Part shown: piece after piece, positions 1 to 5,722 of the stretch
How positions within the stretch are numbered: position 1 is the first letter of the stretch
Layout of the letters: each line of letters opens with the position of its first letter
Source: Candidatus Phelpsiimicrobium noxiivivens
Lineage (GTDB): Bacteria > Omnitrophota > Gorgyraeia > Velamenicoccales > Velamenicoccaceae
DNA length: 33,050 bases
Assembly (NCBI GenBank): GCA_001873995.1
Contig: MNVR01000001.1
Coordinates: 1 to 33,050, forward strand
Direction: 5' to 3'
Program-made: the position numbers and the translations under genes
Notes under the pieces: model-generated
The model's input: only the letters and a program-made list of their open reading frames with translations
Database searches by the model: none
What the model was told of the DNA's origin: nothing

Positions 1-167
1 AGCAGTGCCGCTCTGGTCGGCTTCGATTCCCATCATCTCAAAAAAAAGCGGGAGATGGGAATCCTCCTCACCCGCCCCGCCATTCGGCGTGGCTCCTTCG
101 TCGCCGGCCGCCCTCGCTTGAAGCAGTGCCGCTCTGGTCGGCTTCGATTCCCATCATCTCAAAAAAA
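1..167 (-). repeat. Tandem 121-bp repeat carrying the tRNA-Gly 3' end
   Basis: Positions 1-63 are identical to 122-184, giving a 121-bp period, so at least one full unit and part of a second lie downstream of tRNA-Gly; the array runs off the window edge. Each unit holds a direct copy of the last ~16 nt of tRNA-Gly (47-63), a core at 64-152 that is about 80/89 identical to the core beside tRNA-Thr, then an inverted copy of the tRNA T-arm (about 143-160) and a run of eight A (eight T in tRNA sense). The core contains a hairpin with an ATTC loop (CG-rich arms, one mismatch here). I see no open reading frame worth calling. Function is unknown; it behaves like an element that adapts its ends to the host tRNA. 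Confidence 0.85.
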
Positions 168-238
168 AGCGGGAGATGGGAATCGAACCCACATAACCAG
201 CTTGGAAGGCTAGTGTTCTACCACTGAACTACTCCCGC
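168..238 (-). tRNA. tRNA-Gly (anticodon TCC)
   Basis: The reverse complement folds into a 71-nt cloverleaf: acceptor GCGGGAG/CTCCCGC, D-stem GTTC/GAAC with loop AGTGGTA, anticodon stem CTAGC/GCTGG with loop CTTCCAA, a 4-nt variable region, T-stem GTGGG/CCCAT with loop TTCGATT, and discriminator T. The anticodon TCC reads GGN/GGR glycine codons. CCA is not encoded; the gene runs straight into eight T, the first of which is the discriminator. It is flanked by the 3' tandem repeat and by a duplication of its own 5' end. Confidence 0.95.
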
Positions 239-374
239 AAAAATCATCCTTCTATGGCCACTGCCCCGATAGTTAAACACTGCGAAAATTTTATTCCAAT
301 ATTTTCTTGTAACTATCGGGGTTGCTCCGGCACATTCGTGCCGTCGCTAAAACTACTCCCGCAAATCTGACCCT
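239..374 (-). repeat. Spacer with duplicated tRNA-Gly 5' end and two hairpins
   Basis: The first nucleotides of tRNA-Gly with three bases of leader (actactcccgcaaa at 228-241) recur at 352-365, an offset of 124 bp. Between them are a perfect 12-bp inverted repeat, CCCCGATAGTTA at 264-275 and TAACTATCGGGG at 310-321 with a 34-nt loop, and a small hairpin CGGCAC/GTGCCG with ATTC loop near 329-344. The ATTC loop recalls the hairpin in the 3' repeat core. No coding sequence or clear promoter was seen. Confidence 0.6.
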
Positions 375-1145
375 CTAATTACCGCTATCCCGCGGCAAGA
401 TAGATATCACCAAAGCGTCCAACTTCATAAGGCTACAGGGCTTTACCAGATAATCAGCAGCCCCCTCCTTAAATGCTTCTGCCACGACATCTTCGTCCTG
501 TATGGCTGTCAGCATTACGACTTTGATGGACGAATTTATCTCCATTATTTTCTTTATGACCATCAATCCATCCATTCCTGGCATGCGGATATCGCAAAGC
601 ACAAGCTGGGGCTGGTGCGTCTTCATCTGCAACAACGCGTCTTCGCCGCTCGCAGCTGTCGTGACATCATAGCCCTTCATGGATAGAAAGTTACTTATCA
701 TATTCCTGGTATCCTGCTCATCGTCAATTATCAAGATCTTTCCGCGGCGAGCCTCTTTTTTAAACTCCTTCATACTTTCTTTTAAGATACCCAGGATCTC
801 TTTCATCATTAAATGCGTGGAAAAATCTTTCTTAATGACGGCTAGCGCCCCCATGCTAAAGGCCTTATCCTTTAACGCGGGCGTTACATCCATTTTAGAT
901 AACAGCACAAAGTTGATCTCCGGGTCATGCTCCTTTATTTTAGTCATGGTTTCATAACAATCCATATGGGCCGCAAGTACAGATGAATCAATAATGATAA
1001 GGGCAGGCCTCTCGCGCTCCAATCTGATAAGAGCCTCTTTACCACTTGGAACACAAGTTACTTTGTAACCTATTGACGTAAGAACCTGATAAAAGGTGTC
1101 ACGGGATGATACGTCACCATCTACGACTAAAATATCCTCTAGCAT
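375..1145 (-). CDS. Double receiver-domain response regulator
   Basis: A 256-aa cytoplasmic protein made of two tandem CheY-like receiver domains and no recognisable output domain. REC1 (about residues 3-120) has acidic residues D9 and D11, likely phospho-acceptor D53 in an IIIDSS strand, and a conserved Lys in VIKKD. REC2 (about 130-250) starts KILIIDDEQD, with the acceptor in LVLCDIRMPGMDG, the Thr in VVMLTA and the Lys in YLVKP. The start is set at ATG 1145 (MLEDILVV) because GGAGG lies four bases upstream; the longer frame to 1250 would only translate the 46-bp repeats. The partner kinase is not in the window. Two phospho-acceptors without an effector suggest phosphorelay or protein-protein signalling; the target cannot be named. 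Confidence 0.88.
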   Translation of the reverse strand: MLEDILVVDGDVSSRDTFYQVLTSIGYKVTCVPSGKEALIRLERERPALIIIDSSVLAAHMDCYETMTKIKEHDPEINFVLLSKMDVTPALKDKAFSMGALAVIKKDFSTHLMMKEILGILKESMKEFKKEARRGKILIIDDEQDTRNMISNFLSMKGYDVTTAASGEDALLQMKTHQPQLVLCDIRMPGMDGLMVIKKIMEINSSIKVVMLTAIQDEDVVAEAFKEGAADYLVKPCSLMKLDALVISILPRDSGN

Positions 1146-1172
1146 AATGCCTCCGCGAATTAATATTTTTGT

Positions 1173-1296
1173 TGTAGCGCCGCATTTAATTCTGCGGCAT
1201 CCACTAAGCTCTAATGTAGTGGCGCCGATGCCAGGGGCTTCGGCATCCACTAAGCTCTAATGTAGTGGCGCCGATGCCAGGGGCTTCGGCATCCAC
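1173..1296 (-). repeat. 46-bp tandem hairpin repeat, three copies
   Basis: Copies lie at 1173-1214 (degenerate, 42 bp), 1215-1260 (46 bp) and 1261-1296 (partial). Copies 2 and 3 are identical over their shared length, including the block gtggcgccgatgcc and the arm ggcatccac. Each unit can fold: GTGG..ATGCC pairs with GGCATCCAC, with a 5-nt bulge; the degenerate copy instead pairs GCCGCA with TGCGGC. The array sits between tRNA-Tyr and the start of the response regulator gene. It is not CRISPR, because there are no spacers. Confidence 0.8.
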
Positions 1297-1327
1297 CTTT
1301 TGCCGCCGGAGGCGGCAAAATGGTGGA
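1292..1327 (-). repeat. Long inverted repeat covering the tRNA-Tyr CCA end
   Basis: Arms TCCACC plus TTTTGCCGCC (1292-1307) and GGCGGCAAAA plus GGTGGA (1311-1320, 1322-1327) form a 16-bp stem with a 3-nt loop and one bulged T. The right arm contains the discriminator and CCA of tRNA-Tyr, so in the precursor the tRNA 3' end can pair with its trailer. No T-run follows in transcript sense, so it is a poor candidate for a rho-independent terminator. Confidence 0.6.
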
Positions 1328-1406
1328 CGGGAGAGGATTTGAACCTCTGAAGCTTGTGTGCAGCAGATTTACAGTCTGCCCCCTTTAGCCACTTGGGTAC
1401 CCGTCC
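1321..1406 (-). tRNA. tRNA-Tyr (anticodon GTA)
   Basis: Class II tRNA with CCA encoded (1321-1323). Acceptor GGACGGG/CCCGTCC, anticodon stem GCAGA/TCTGC around loop CTGTAAA, a long variable arm of about 14 nt between the anticodon and T stems, T-arm AGAGG-TTCAAAT-CCTCT and discriminator A. The anticodon GTA reads UAU/UAC. It lies between tRNA-Thr with its repeat (upstream in transcription) and the 46-bp hairpin repeats (downstream). Confidence 0.95.
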
Positions 1407-1407
1407 G

Positions 1408-1466
1408 AATTTTCGCTGTGCGAAAATTAGAACAATTGAGCAATAGAAAATAGAAAAACTCAATTG
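1408..1466. repeat. Two AT-rich inverted repeats upstream of tRNA-Tyr
   Basis: AATTTTCG (1408-1415) pairs with CGAAAATT (1421-1428) across a 5-nt loop, abutting the 5' end of tRNA-Tyr. CAATTGAG (1433-1440) pairs with CTCAATTG (1459-1466). They may be weak terminators or processing sites between the two tRNAs; the sequence alone does not decide. Confidence 0.4.
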
Positions 1467-1479
1467 CGGTCTGTTCTCT

Positions 1480-1619
1480 ATTCCCTATTGCTTCAAAAAA
1501 GCCGAAGAAGGGAATCTTCCTCACCCGCCTCGCCATTCGGCGAGGCTCCTTCGGAACCGGCCGCCCTCGCTCGAAGCAATGCCGCTCGGGTCGGCTTCGA
1601 TTCCCTATTGTTTCAAAAA
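1480..1619 (-). repeat. 120-bp repeat carrying the tRNA-Thr 3' end
   Basis: Positions 1480-1516 match 1600-1636 with one mismatch (1491), a 120-bp period. The first block contains a copy of the last ~17 nt of tRNA-Thr (agccgaagaagggaatc). The core 1517-1605 is about 80/89 identical to the core beside tRNA-Gly and includes the perfect hairpin GCCTCGCC-ATTC-GGCGAGGC (1527-1546). An inverted copy of the T-arm (ttcgattccct) adjoins six A (six T in tRNA sense). Frames across it look like shadow reading, not genes. Confidence 0.85.
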
Positions 1620-1692
1620 AGCCGAAGAAGGGAATCGAACCCCCGACCCGCTGTTTACAAAACAGCTGCTCTACCAACTGAGCTACTTCGGC
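1620..1692 (-). tRNA. tRNA-Thr (anticodon TGT)
   Basis: A 73-nt cloverleaf: acceptor GCCGAAG/CTTCGGC, D-stem GCTC/GAGC with loop AGTTGGTA, anticodon stem GCTGT/ACAGC around loop TTTGTAA, T-stem GGGGG/CCCTT with loop TTCGATT, and discriminator T. No CCA is encoded; six T follow in tRNA sense, counting the discriminator. Its first ten nucleotides overlap the end of nnrD, whose TAG stop is tRNA nucleotides 8-10. Confidence 0.95.
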
Positions 1693-2543
1693 GACTTTAT
1701 TTTCTTAAACGCCTTCGGTAAATATTCAATGATATCAGAAGCAATAAGGCTGACTTCTGTCATATCTCTCGCGGCCAGGTCACCGGCCAATCCATGCGCG
1801 TATACAGCCGAACATGCCGCTTGATAAGCCGCAATACCCTGCCCCAAAAAAGCAGCCAGCATTCCCGCTAAAACATCTCCGCTGCCGGCTGTAGCCATGC
1901 CAGGATTACCCGTTTTATTTATGTAAATCTTACCCTCTGGAGAAGCTACGATCGTTTGATGCCCTTTTAGAACCAATATAGTATTGTAACGGAGAGCAAA
2001 TTCTTTTGCAACTTTTTTTCTGTTATTTTGGACATCTTTTACCGATATACCTAAAAGATGCGCCATCTCTCCAGTATGAGGAGTTAAGACAGGTCTATTT
2101 TTCAGTGACTTTAAAATATCCAAGTGCCCCGCTAAAGCAATAAGAGCGTCCGCGTCTAAACATAATGGTTTGTCGCAAGTCGTCAAAACACGCCTGATAA
2201 GGCGCTGTGTATCCGGATGCCGCGAAAGGCCAGGCCCCATCAAAAGGCAATCAGCTTTTTTTAAAAAAGCTTTTATTCCCTTTTCAGCCTTTTCGCCCAA
2301 AGTCGCCTGCTTTGTTTCAGGCAGGGGCAGGGTCATTACCTCAGTTAATTTCAAAGAAGCTATAAATTGAAGGCTCTTAGGTATGCCTAATGTCACGAGA
2401 CCGGCGCCCGAACGCATAGCACTTTGAGAACACAGGCAAGCAGCCCCCATAAAACACTCTGAGCCAGCCAAAATAAAAACATGGCCAAAATCGCCTTTAT
2501 AGGCGTGAGGCTCTCTATTGAATGATTGCGCAGGCAACAGCAT
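1683..2543 (-). CDS. nnrD: ADP-dependent NAD(P)H-hydrate dehydratase
   Basis: Repairs hydrated NADH/NADPH (NADHX, NADPHX) by ADP-dependent dehydration in the cytosol. The 286 aa correspond to the ribokinase-like NnrD domain alone: GHVFILAGS and MGAACLCSQSAMRSGAGLVT near the start, LLMGPGL in the middle, DADAL, and the signature GNPGMATAGSGDVLAGMLA near residue 215-235. The N-terminal epimerase half (NnrE), fused in many bacteria, is absent. The start overlaps acpS by 29 nt, a common pairing. The stop codon lies inside tRNA-Thr, so the mRNA and tRNA must share a transcript or compete for processing. An earlier internal start is possible, but the GxFGHV motif requires most of this length. Confidence 0.93.
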   Translation of the reverse strand: MLLPAQSFNREPHAYKGDFGHVFILAGSECFMGAACLCSQSAMRSGAGLVTLGIPKSLQFIASLKLTEVMTLPLPETKQATLGEKAEKGIKAFLKKADCLLMGPGLSRHPDTQRLIRRVLTTCDKPLCLDADALIALAGHLDILKSLKNRPVLTPHTGEMAHLLGISVKDVQNNRKKVAKEFALRYNTILVLKGHQTIVASPEGKIYINKTGNPGMATAGSGDVLAGMLAAFLGQGIAAYQAACSAVYAHGLAGDLAARDMTEVSLIASDIIEYLPKAFKKIKSPK

Positions 2544-2856
2544 AATTATCCGTATGAGATAAAGACAAAGATATCGGAGGCTTTTTCTTGTTTATGACGC
2601 AATACGGCCGCCCGAACTTGTCGTTAGAGATCTCTATATCTTTAAAATTAAGTTTAGGATCCGTGCCGAAAGCCTTAAAGATAGCCTCTTTAGCCGCGAA
2701 ACGCGCTGCTAAATGCTGCATAGGAAAGCGCTTTTTTTGTGAGTAGGCTAGTTCATCCTTCGTAAATACCCTATTCAAAAAAACATCGCCCCAACGTCGG
2801 ACAGCCTTTTCCAGCTTTTTTATCTCAACTATATCAATACCGCTACCTTTTATCAT
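2515..2856 (-). CDS. acpS: Holo-[acyl-carrier-protein] synthase
   Basis: Transfers 4'-phosphopantetheine from CoA to the serine of acyl carrier protein, activating fatty-acid synthesis. At 113 aa it has the usual AcpS length. Motif GIDIVEI with Mg-binding D8, and RFAAKEAIFKAFG with E57, are in their expected places; the C-terminal LSLSHTDNYAVA is also typical. The gene starts one base after the pdxJ stop and overlaps nnrD downstream, so the three are probably translated from one mRNA. Confidence 0.95.
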   Translation of the reverse strand: MIKGSGIDIVEIKKLEKAVRRWGDVFLNRVFTKDELAYSQKKRFPMQHLAARFAAKEAIFKAFGTDPKLNFKDIEISNDKFGRPYCVINKKKPPISLSLSHTDNYAVACAIIQ

Positions 2857-2857
2857 T

Positions 2858-3574
2858 TTATCCTATCAACCTTTTCATTTTTTGCACGGCCTCTTTGAGG
2901 CCGACAAATAAGGATCGGCAAATTATGGCATACCCTATATTAAATTCATAAATATGCGGAATTCGTGCTACGGATGGAACATTGCGATAATCCAGCCCAT
3001 GGCCCGCGCAAACCACAAGGCCTAGATCACGAGCGCAGGCAACCGCATCCTTAAGCCTTGATAGCTCACGTTTTTTATCATGTTTCGTCACGGCATTAGC
3101 GTAACTGCCAGTATGCAGTTCAACTATTTCAGCCCCTATCTGGCGCGCTTTTTTTATAGCGTTGCGATCAGGTTCAATAAAAAGGCTTACTTCAATGCCC
3201 GATGCCTTAAGTTTAACAATAGCTTTTTCAACGCGTATGGCCATCTTCACAACATCAAGGCCGCCCTCCGTCGTTAATTCTTTCCTGTTTTCTGGCACAA
3301 GCGTAGCTTGATCAGGCCGTAGGCGGCAGGCGATACTTACGATCTCAGGCGCGATAGACATTTCCAGGTTCAACTTTGTCTTAATTATCTTGCGCAAAGC
3401 AAAAACATCACGATCCTGGACATGACGCCTGTCTTCACGAAGGTGAGCCACAATAGAATCCGCTCCCGCGGCTTCGCATATCTGAGCGGCTAAAAGTACA
3501 TCAGGAAATAAGGAATGACGCAATTGCCGAAGTGTGGCAACGTGATCTATATTAACACCAAGGCGCGCGTTCAT
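2858..3574 (-). CDS. pdxJ: Pyridoxine 5'-phosphate synthase
   Basis: Condenses 1-deoxy-xylulose-5-phosphate with 3-amino-2-oxopropyl phosphate to make pyridoxine 5'-phosphate, the last ring-forming step of DXP-dependent vitamin B6 synthesis. The 238-aa TIM barrel shows LGVNIDHVATLRQLR at the N-terminus, HLREDRRHVQDRDV around residues 44-57, a phosphate-binding VELHTGSYA and the late GHGLDYRNV. Its partner enzyme PdxA is encoded 23 kb away at 26547-27494. Its ATG overlaps the TGA of the 40-codon CdaR-like gene, suggesting coupled translation. Confidence 0.96.
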   Translation of the reverse strand: MNARLGVNIDHVATLRQLRHSLFPDVLLAAQICEAAGADSIVAHLREDRRHVQDRDVFALRKIIKTKLNLEMSIAPEIVSIACRLRPDQATLVPENRKELTTEGGLDVVKMAIRVEKAIVKLKASGIEVSLFIEPDRNAIKKARQIGAEIVELHTGSYANAVTKHDKKRELSRLKDAVACARDLGLVVCAGHGLDYRNVPSVARIPHIYEFNIGYAIICRSLFVGLKEAVQKMKRLIG

Positions 3575-3693
3575 TTGAACTCACCGTTCACGTAGAGATA
3601 TACGACGATCGCCAAGATAAGGGCTATGACCTTATATAATGGACAATACGTGAACCATTTTTTAAGATCTTCAAAAATATTAGGCAGCTTCAC
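3571..3693 (-). CDS. 40-aa membrane-anchor protein, CdaR-like remnant
   Basis: A small frame starts at GTG 3693, inside the last codons of cdaA, after a GGAGAG ribosome site, and ends at a TGA that overlaps the pdxJ ATG (ATGA). The product begins (M)KLPNIFEDLKKWFTYC and continues into one transmembrane helix, KVIALILAIVVYLYV, ending NGEFK. This helix resembles the N-terminal anchor of CdaR/YbbR, the protein usually encoded just after cdaA, but no YbbR repeats follow. Tight spacing on both sides argues for real translation; the function, perhaps a CdaA membrane partner, is inference. Confidence 0.6.
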   Translation of the reverse strand: MKLPNIFEDLKKWFTYCPLYKVIALILAIVVYLYVNGEFK

Positions 3694-4507
3694 TGTTGCT
3701 CTCCGATGTCTGCGCCTTAGGTTCTTTTTGCATCATTAAAAGAAGCTGTTGTTTAAGGCTTTGGGTAAGTTCTTCACGGGTCAACCCCTGCGTCAAGCGG
3801 CCCCCTACTGCCAAAGATATAAGCCCCGTTTCTTCTGACACTATCAAAACAACAGCGTCCGTCTCTTCGCTAAGGCCTAAGGCTGACCTATGGCGCGTCC
3901 CTAGGGAATGGCTCAAATATGGATTCTGGGCCAAAGGAAAAAGACAGCCTGCCGCGGATATCCTATCGCCCTGAATAACAAGGCCGCCGTCATGCAGCGG
4001 CGATAAAGGAGTAAATACAGTCTCCAGCAATTCCGGGCTTATTTTAGAATCCATTACAACTCCGCTATCCATATAACTTTTCAGCCTATCTTCCCTCTCT
4101 AAAGCAATAAGAGCGCCAATTTTCTTACCGGAAAGATAAACAAGCGCTGAAGAAAGCTGCCTTATCAGATCGTCTATTTCTTCTTCTTTTAAACCCGTGC
4201 CGAATAAATGAGGCTGGCCTAACCGCGCCAAGCCAAATCTAAGCTCAGGTTGAAAAATTACAATGATCGCTATCACGGAAATAGCAAATAATTTCGTCAA
4301 TATCCAATCAAGAGTGTTTAAACCTAATTTCTGGGCGAGAAAGAACGCGACAACCAGGATGAATATACCTTTCCAGACCTGGCCAGCGCGCGTCCCCTCA
4401 AAAAATATCATGATTCTGAAAAATACAAACCAGAGGATAGTTATCTCTATAAGGGGCTTTAGAACAGACCAGTACACCACAAAAAAAGAAGATATGCTCT
4501 CAAACAT
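3680..4507 (-). CDS. cdaA: Membrane diadenylate cyclase (c-di-AMP synthase)
   Basis: Makes cyclic di-AMP from two ATP at the inner membrane. 275 aa: three predicted membrane helices (about 13-35, 45-62, 68-86), a short linker, then a DAC domain from about 105 to 250 with the RHR motif (GTRHRSALGLS, 205-207) and SEETG. The usual DGA motif is DGG here (LHDGGLVI, 173-175), a conservative change next to the catalytic Asp. The ATG shares one base with the folP stop (TAATG). A CdaR-like mini gene follows instead of full CdaR. The folP-cdaA order is widespread in bacteria; glmM is not seen. Confidence 0.93.
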   Translation of the reverse strand: MFESISSFFVVYWSVLKPLIEITILWFVFFRIMIFFEGTRAGQVWKGIFILVVAFFLAQKLGLNTLDWILTKLFAISVIAIIVIFQPELRFGLARLGQPHLFGTGLKEEEIDDLIRQLSSALVYLSGKKIGALIALEREDRLKSYMDSGVVMDSKISPELLETVFTPLSPLHDGGLVIQGDRISAAGCLFPLAQNPYLSHSLGTRHRSALGLSEETDAVVLIVSEETGLISLAVGGRLTQGLTREELTQSLKQQLLLMMQKEPKAQTSESNSEAA

Positions 4508-5715
4508 TAATTATTTCCTCCGCGCGACAAGGCATCAGCCATAAGAACCACTTGTTTTGTATCTTTAACATCATGCACGCGCACGATATCAGCTCCTTGC
4601 CCTATGGCAAAGGTTACCGCGGCAGACGTCCCCCAGGCCCTTTGCCCGACATCAGCGTTCACGATCTTACCAATAAAACTTTTGCGCGAAAGGCCCACCA
4701 GTATAGGCCTGCCCAGGCTCTTCAATTCTTTAAGCCGCTTCAATATCTCCAAGTTGTGCGCGACTTTTTTTCCGAAACCTATTCCCGGATCAACAATGAT
4801 CTTATCCTCTGCTATACCGGCATCAAGGGCTTTTTTTACTGCCTGCGACAAAAATAACAATATCTCCTCGATGACATTTTTGTACCTCGGATCATTCTGC
4901 ATAGTGCCAGGCTTACCTTTCATATGCATAAGAATTACACAAGCCTTGTAACGCGCGATCAGTTTTGCCATTTTTTTATCAAAACGTAAGGCCGAAATAT
5001 CATTGACAATACCAACGCCAAGGTCCAGAGCAGCATGCGCTACCTCGCTCTTTGTAGTATCAATAGAAACCGGCACGCAAAAGCGGCCTTTCATGCGCTT
5101 CAGAAGAGGCAAAACTCGGGCAATCTCCTCTTTAGCCAATATCCTTTTTGAACCCGGTCGCGTGGACTCGCCGCCAATATCTAAAATATCAGCTCCGGCT
5201 TGGACAATATTCCGCGCAAATTCAAAAGATCTTTCAGCATCAGCGCCAAGAATACCATCATTACTAAAAGAATCCGGCGTAACATTAACTATGCCCATAA
5301 TATATGTCCTTCGGCCAAAACGCACTTTCTTGCCCAACAGGTCAAGAACAGATACTTTTCGTTCAAAATTCGCTACGGCATCCTTGATCTGATCAGAGAT
5401 CAAAGCAAGCCCAAAAGGCTGTTTTTTAAGTTTCTCTATGAGAGAAGAAATTTGCGCGGTGTTTCCCAAAATAAAGCAATCCGTATTCTTAACTTTAGCT
5501 GTTATGGAATCCCGGCTTAAAGCGGCATCTCCCCCTAAAGAGAGCATTTCCTGTTTCAAAATATTGGCAAGAAAAGACGGCAGGCGCGATATTTTTACTA
5601 TCCTCGTAAAACCTTTAGGAACCATTATGGATGATCCCCGCCAGTCTACCCCTATCCTTTCAAATTCTTGCTTCAGACGATCAGGGCCTTCTAAAGCTAA
5701 GACATACGGATTCAT
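4507..5715 (-). CDS. folP: Dihydropteroate synthase with N-terminal extension
   Basis: Joins p-aminobenzoate to dihydropterin pyrophosphate in folate synthesis, which supplies the tetrahydrofolate used by the Wood-Ljungdahl genes in this window. The catalytic TIM barrel starts near residue 138 with YIMGIVNVTPDSFSNDG, followed by GADILDIGGESTRPGS, VSIDTTKSEVA, a VNDISA strand and GLSRKSFIG. About 135 extra residues precede it, including an LGGDAALSRD segment; I cannot assign this part. Start set at ATG 5715 (MNPYVLALEG), seven bases after the ftsH stop, rather than the longer frame that overlaps ftsH. Confidence 0.93.
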   Translation of the reverse strand: MNPYVLALEGPDRLKQEFERIGVDWRGSSIMVPKGFTRIVKISRLPSFLANILKQEMLSLGGDAALSRDSITAKVKNTDCFILGNTAQISSLIEKLKKQPFGLALISDQIKDAVANFERKVSVLDLLGKKVRFGRRTYIMGIVNVTPDSFSNDGILGADAERSFEFARNIVQAGADILDIGGESTRPGSKRILAKEEIARVLPLLKRMKGRFCVPVSIDTTKSEVAHAALDLGVGIVNDISALRFDKKMAKLIARYKACVILMHMKGKPGTMQNDPRYKNVIEEILLFLSQAVKKALDAGIAEDKIIVDPGIGFGKKVAHNLEILKRLKELKSLGRPILVGLSRKSFIGKIVNADVGQRAWGTSAAVTFAIGQGADIVRVHDVKDTKQVVLMADALSRGGNN

Positions 5716-5722
5716 GTCAGGC

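Noticed and set aside
1146-1250. N-terminal extension of the response regulator
   Set aside because: It translates only the 46-bp repeats, and a GGAGG-ATG start stands at 1145.
1173-1296. CRISPR array
   Set aside because: Repeats are contiguous, without unique spacers, and no cas gene is present.
1298-1320. Rho-independent terminator after tRNA-Tyr
   Set aside because: The stem is strong but no T-run follows in transcript sense.
1464-1824. Plus-strand frames over the tRNA-Thr region
   Set aside because: They read antisense to a tRNA, its repeat and nnrD, have no ribosome site, and show the usual spurious tRNA-antisense peptide pattern.
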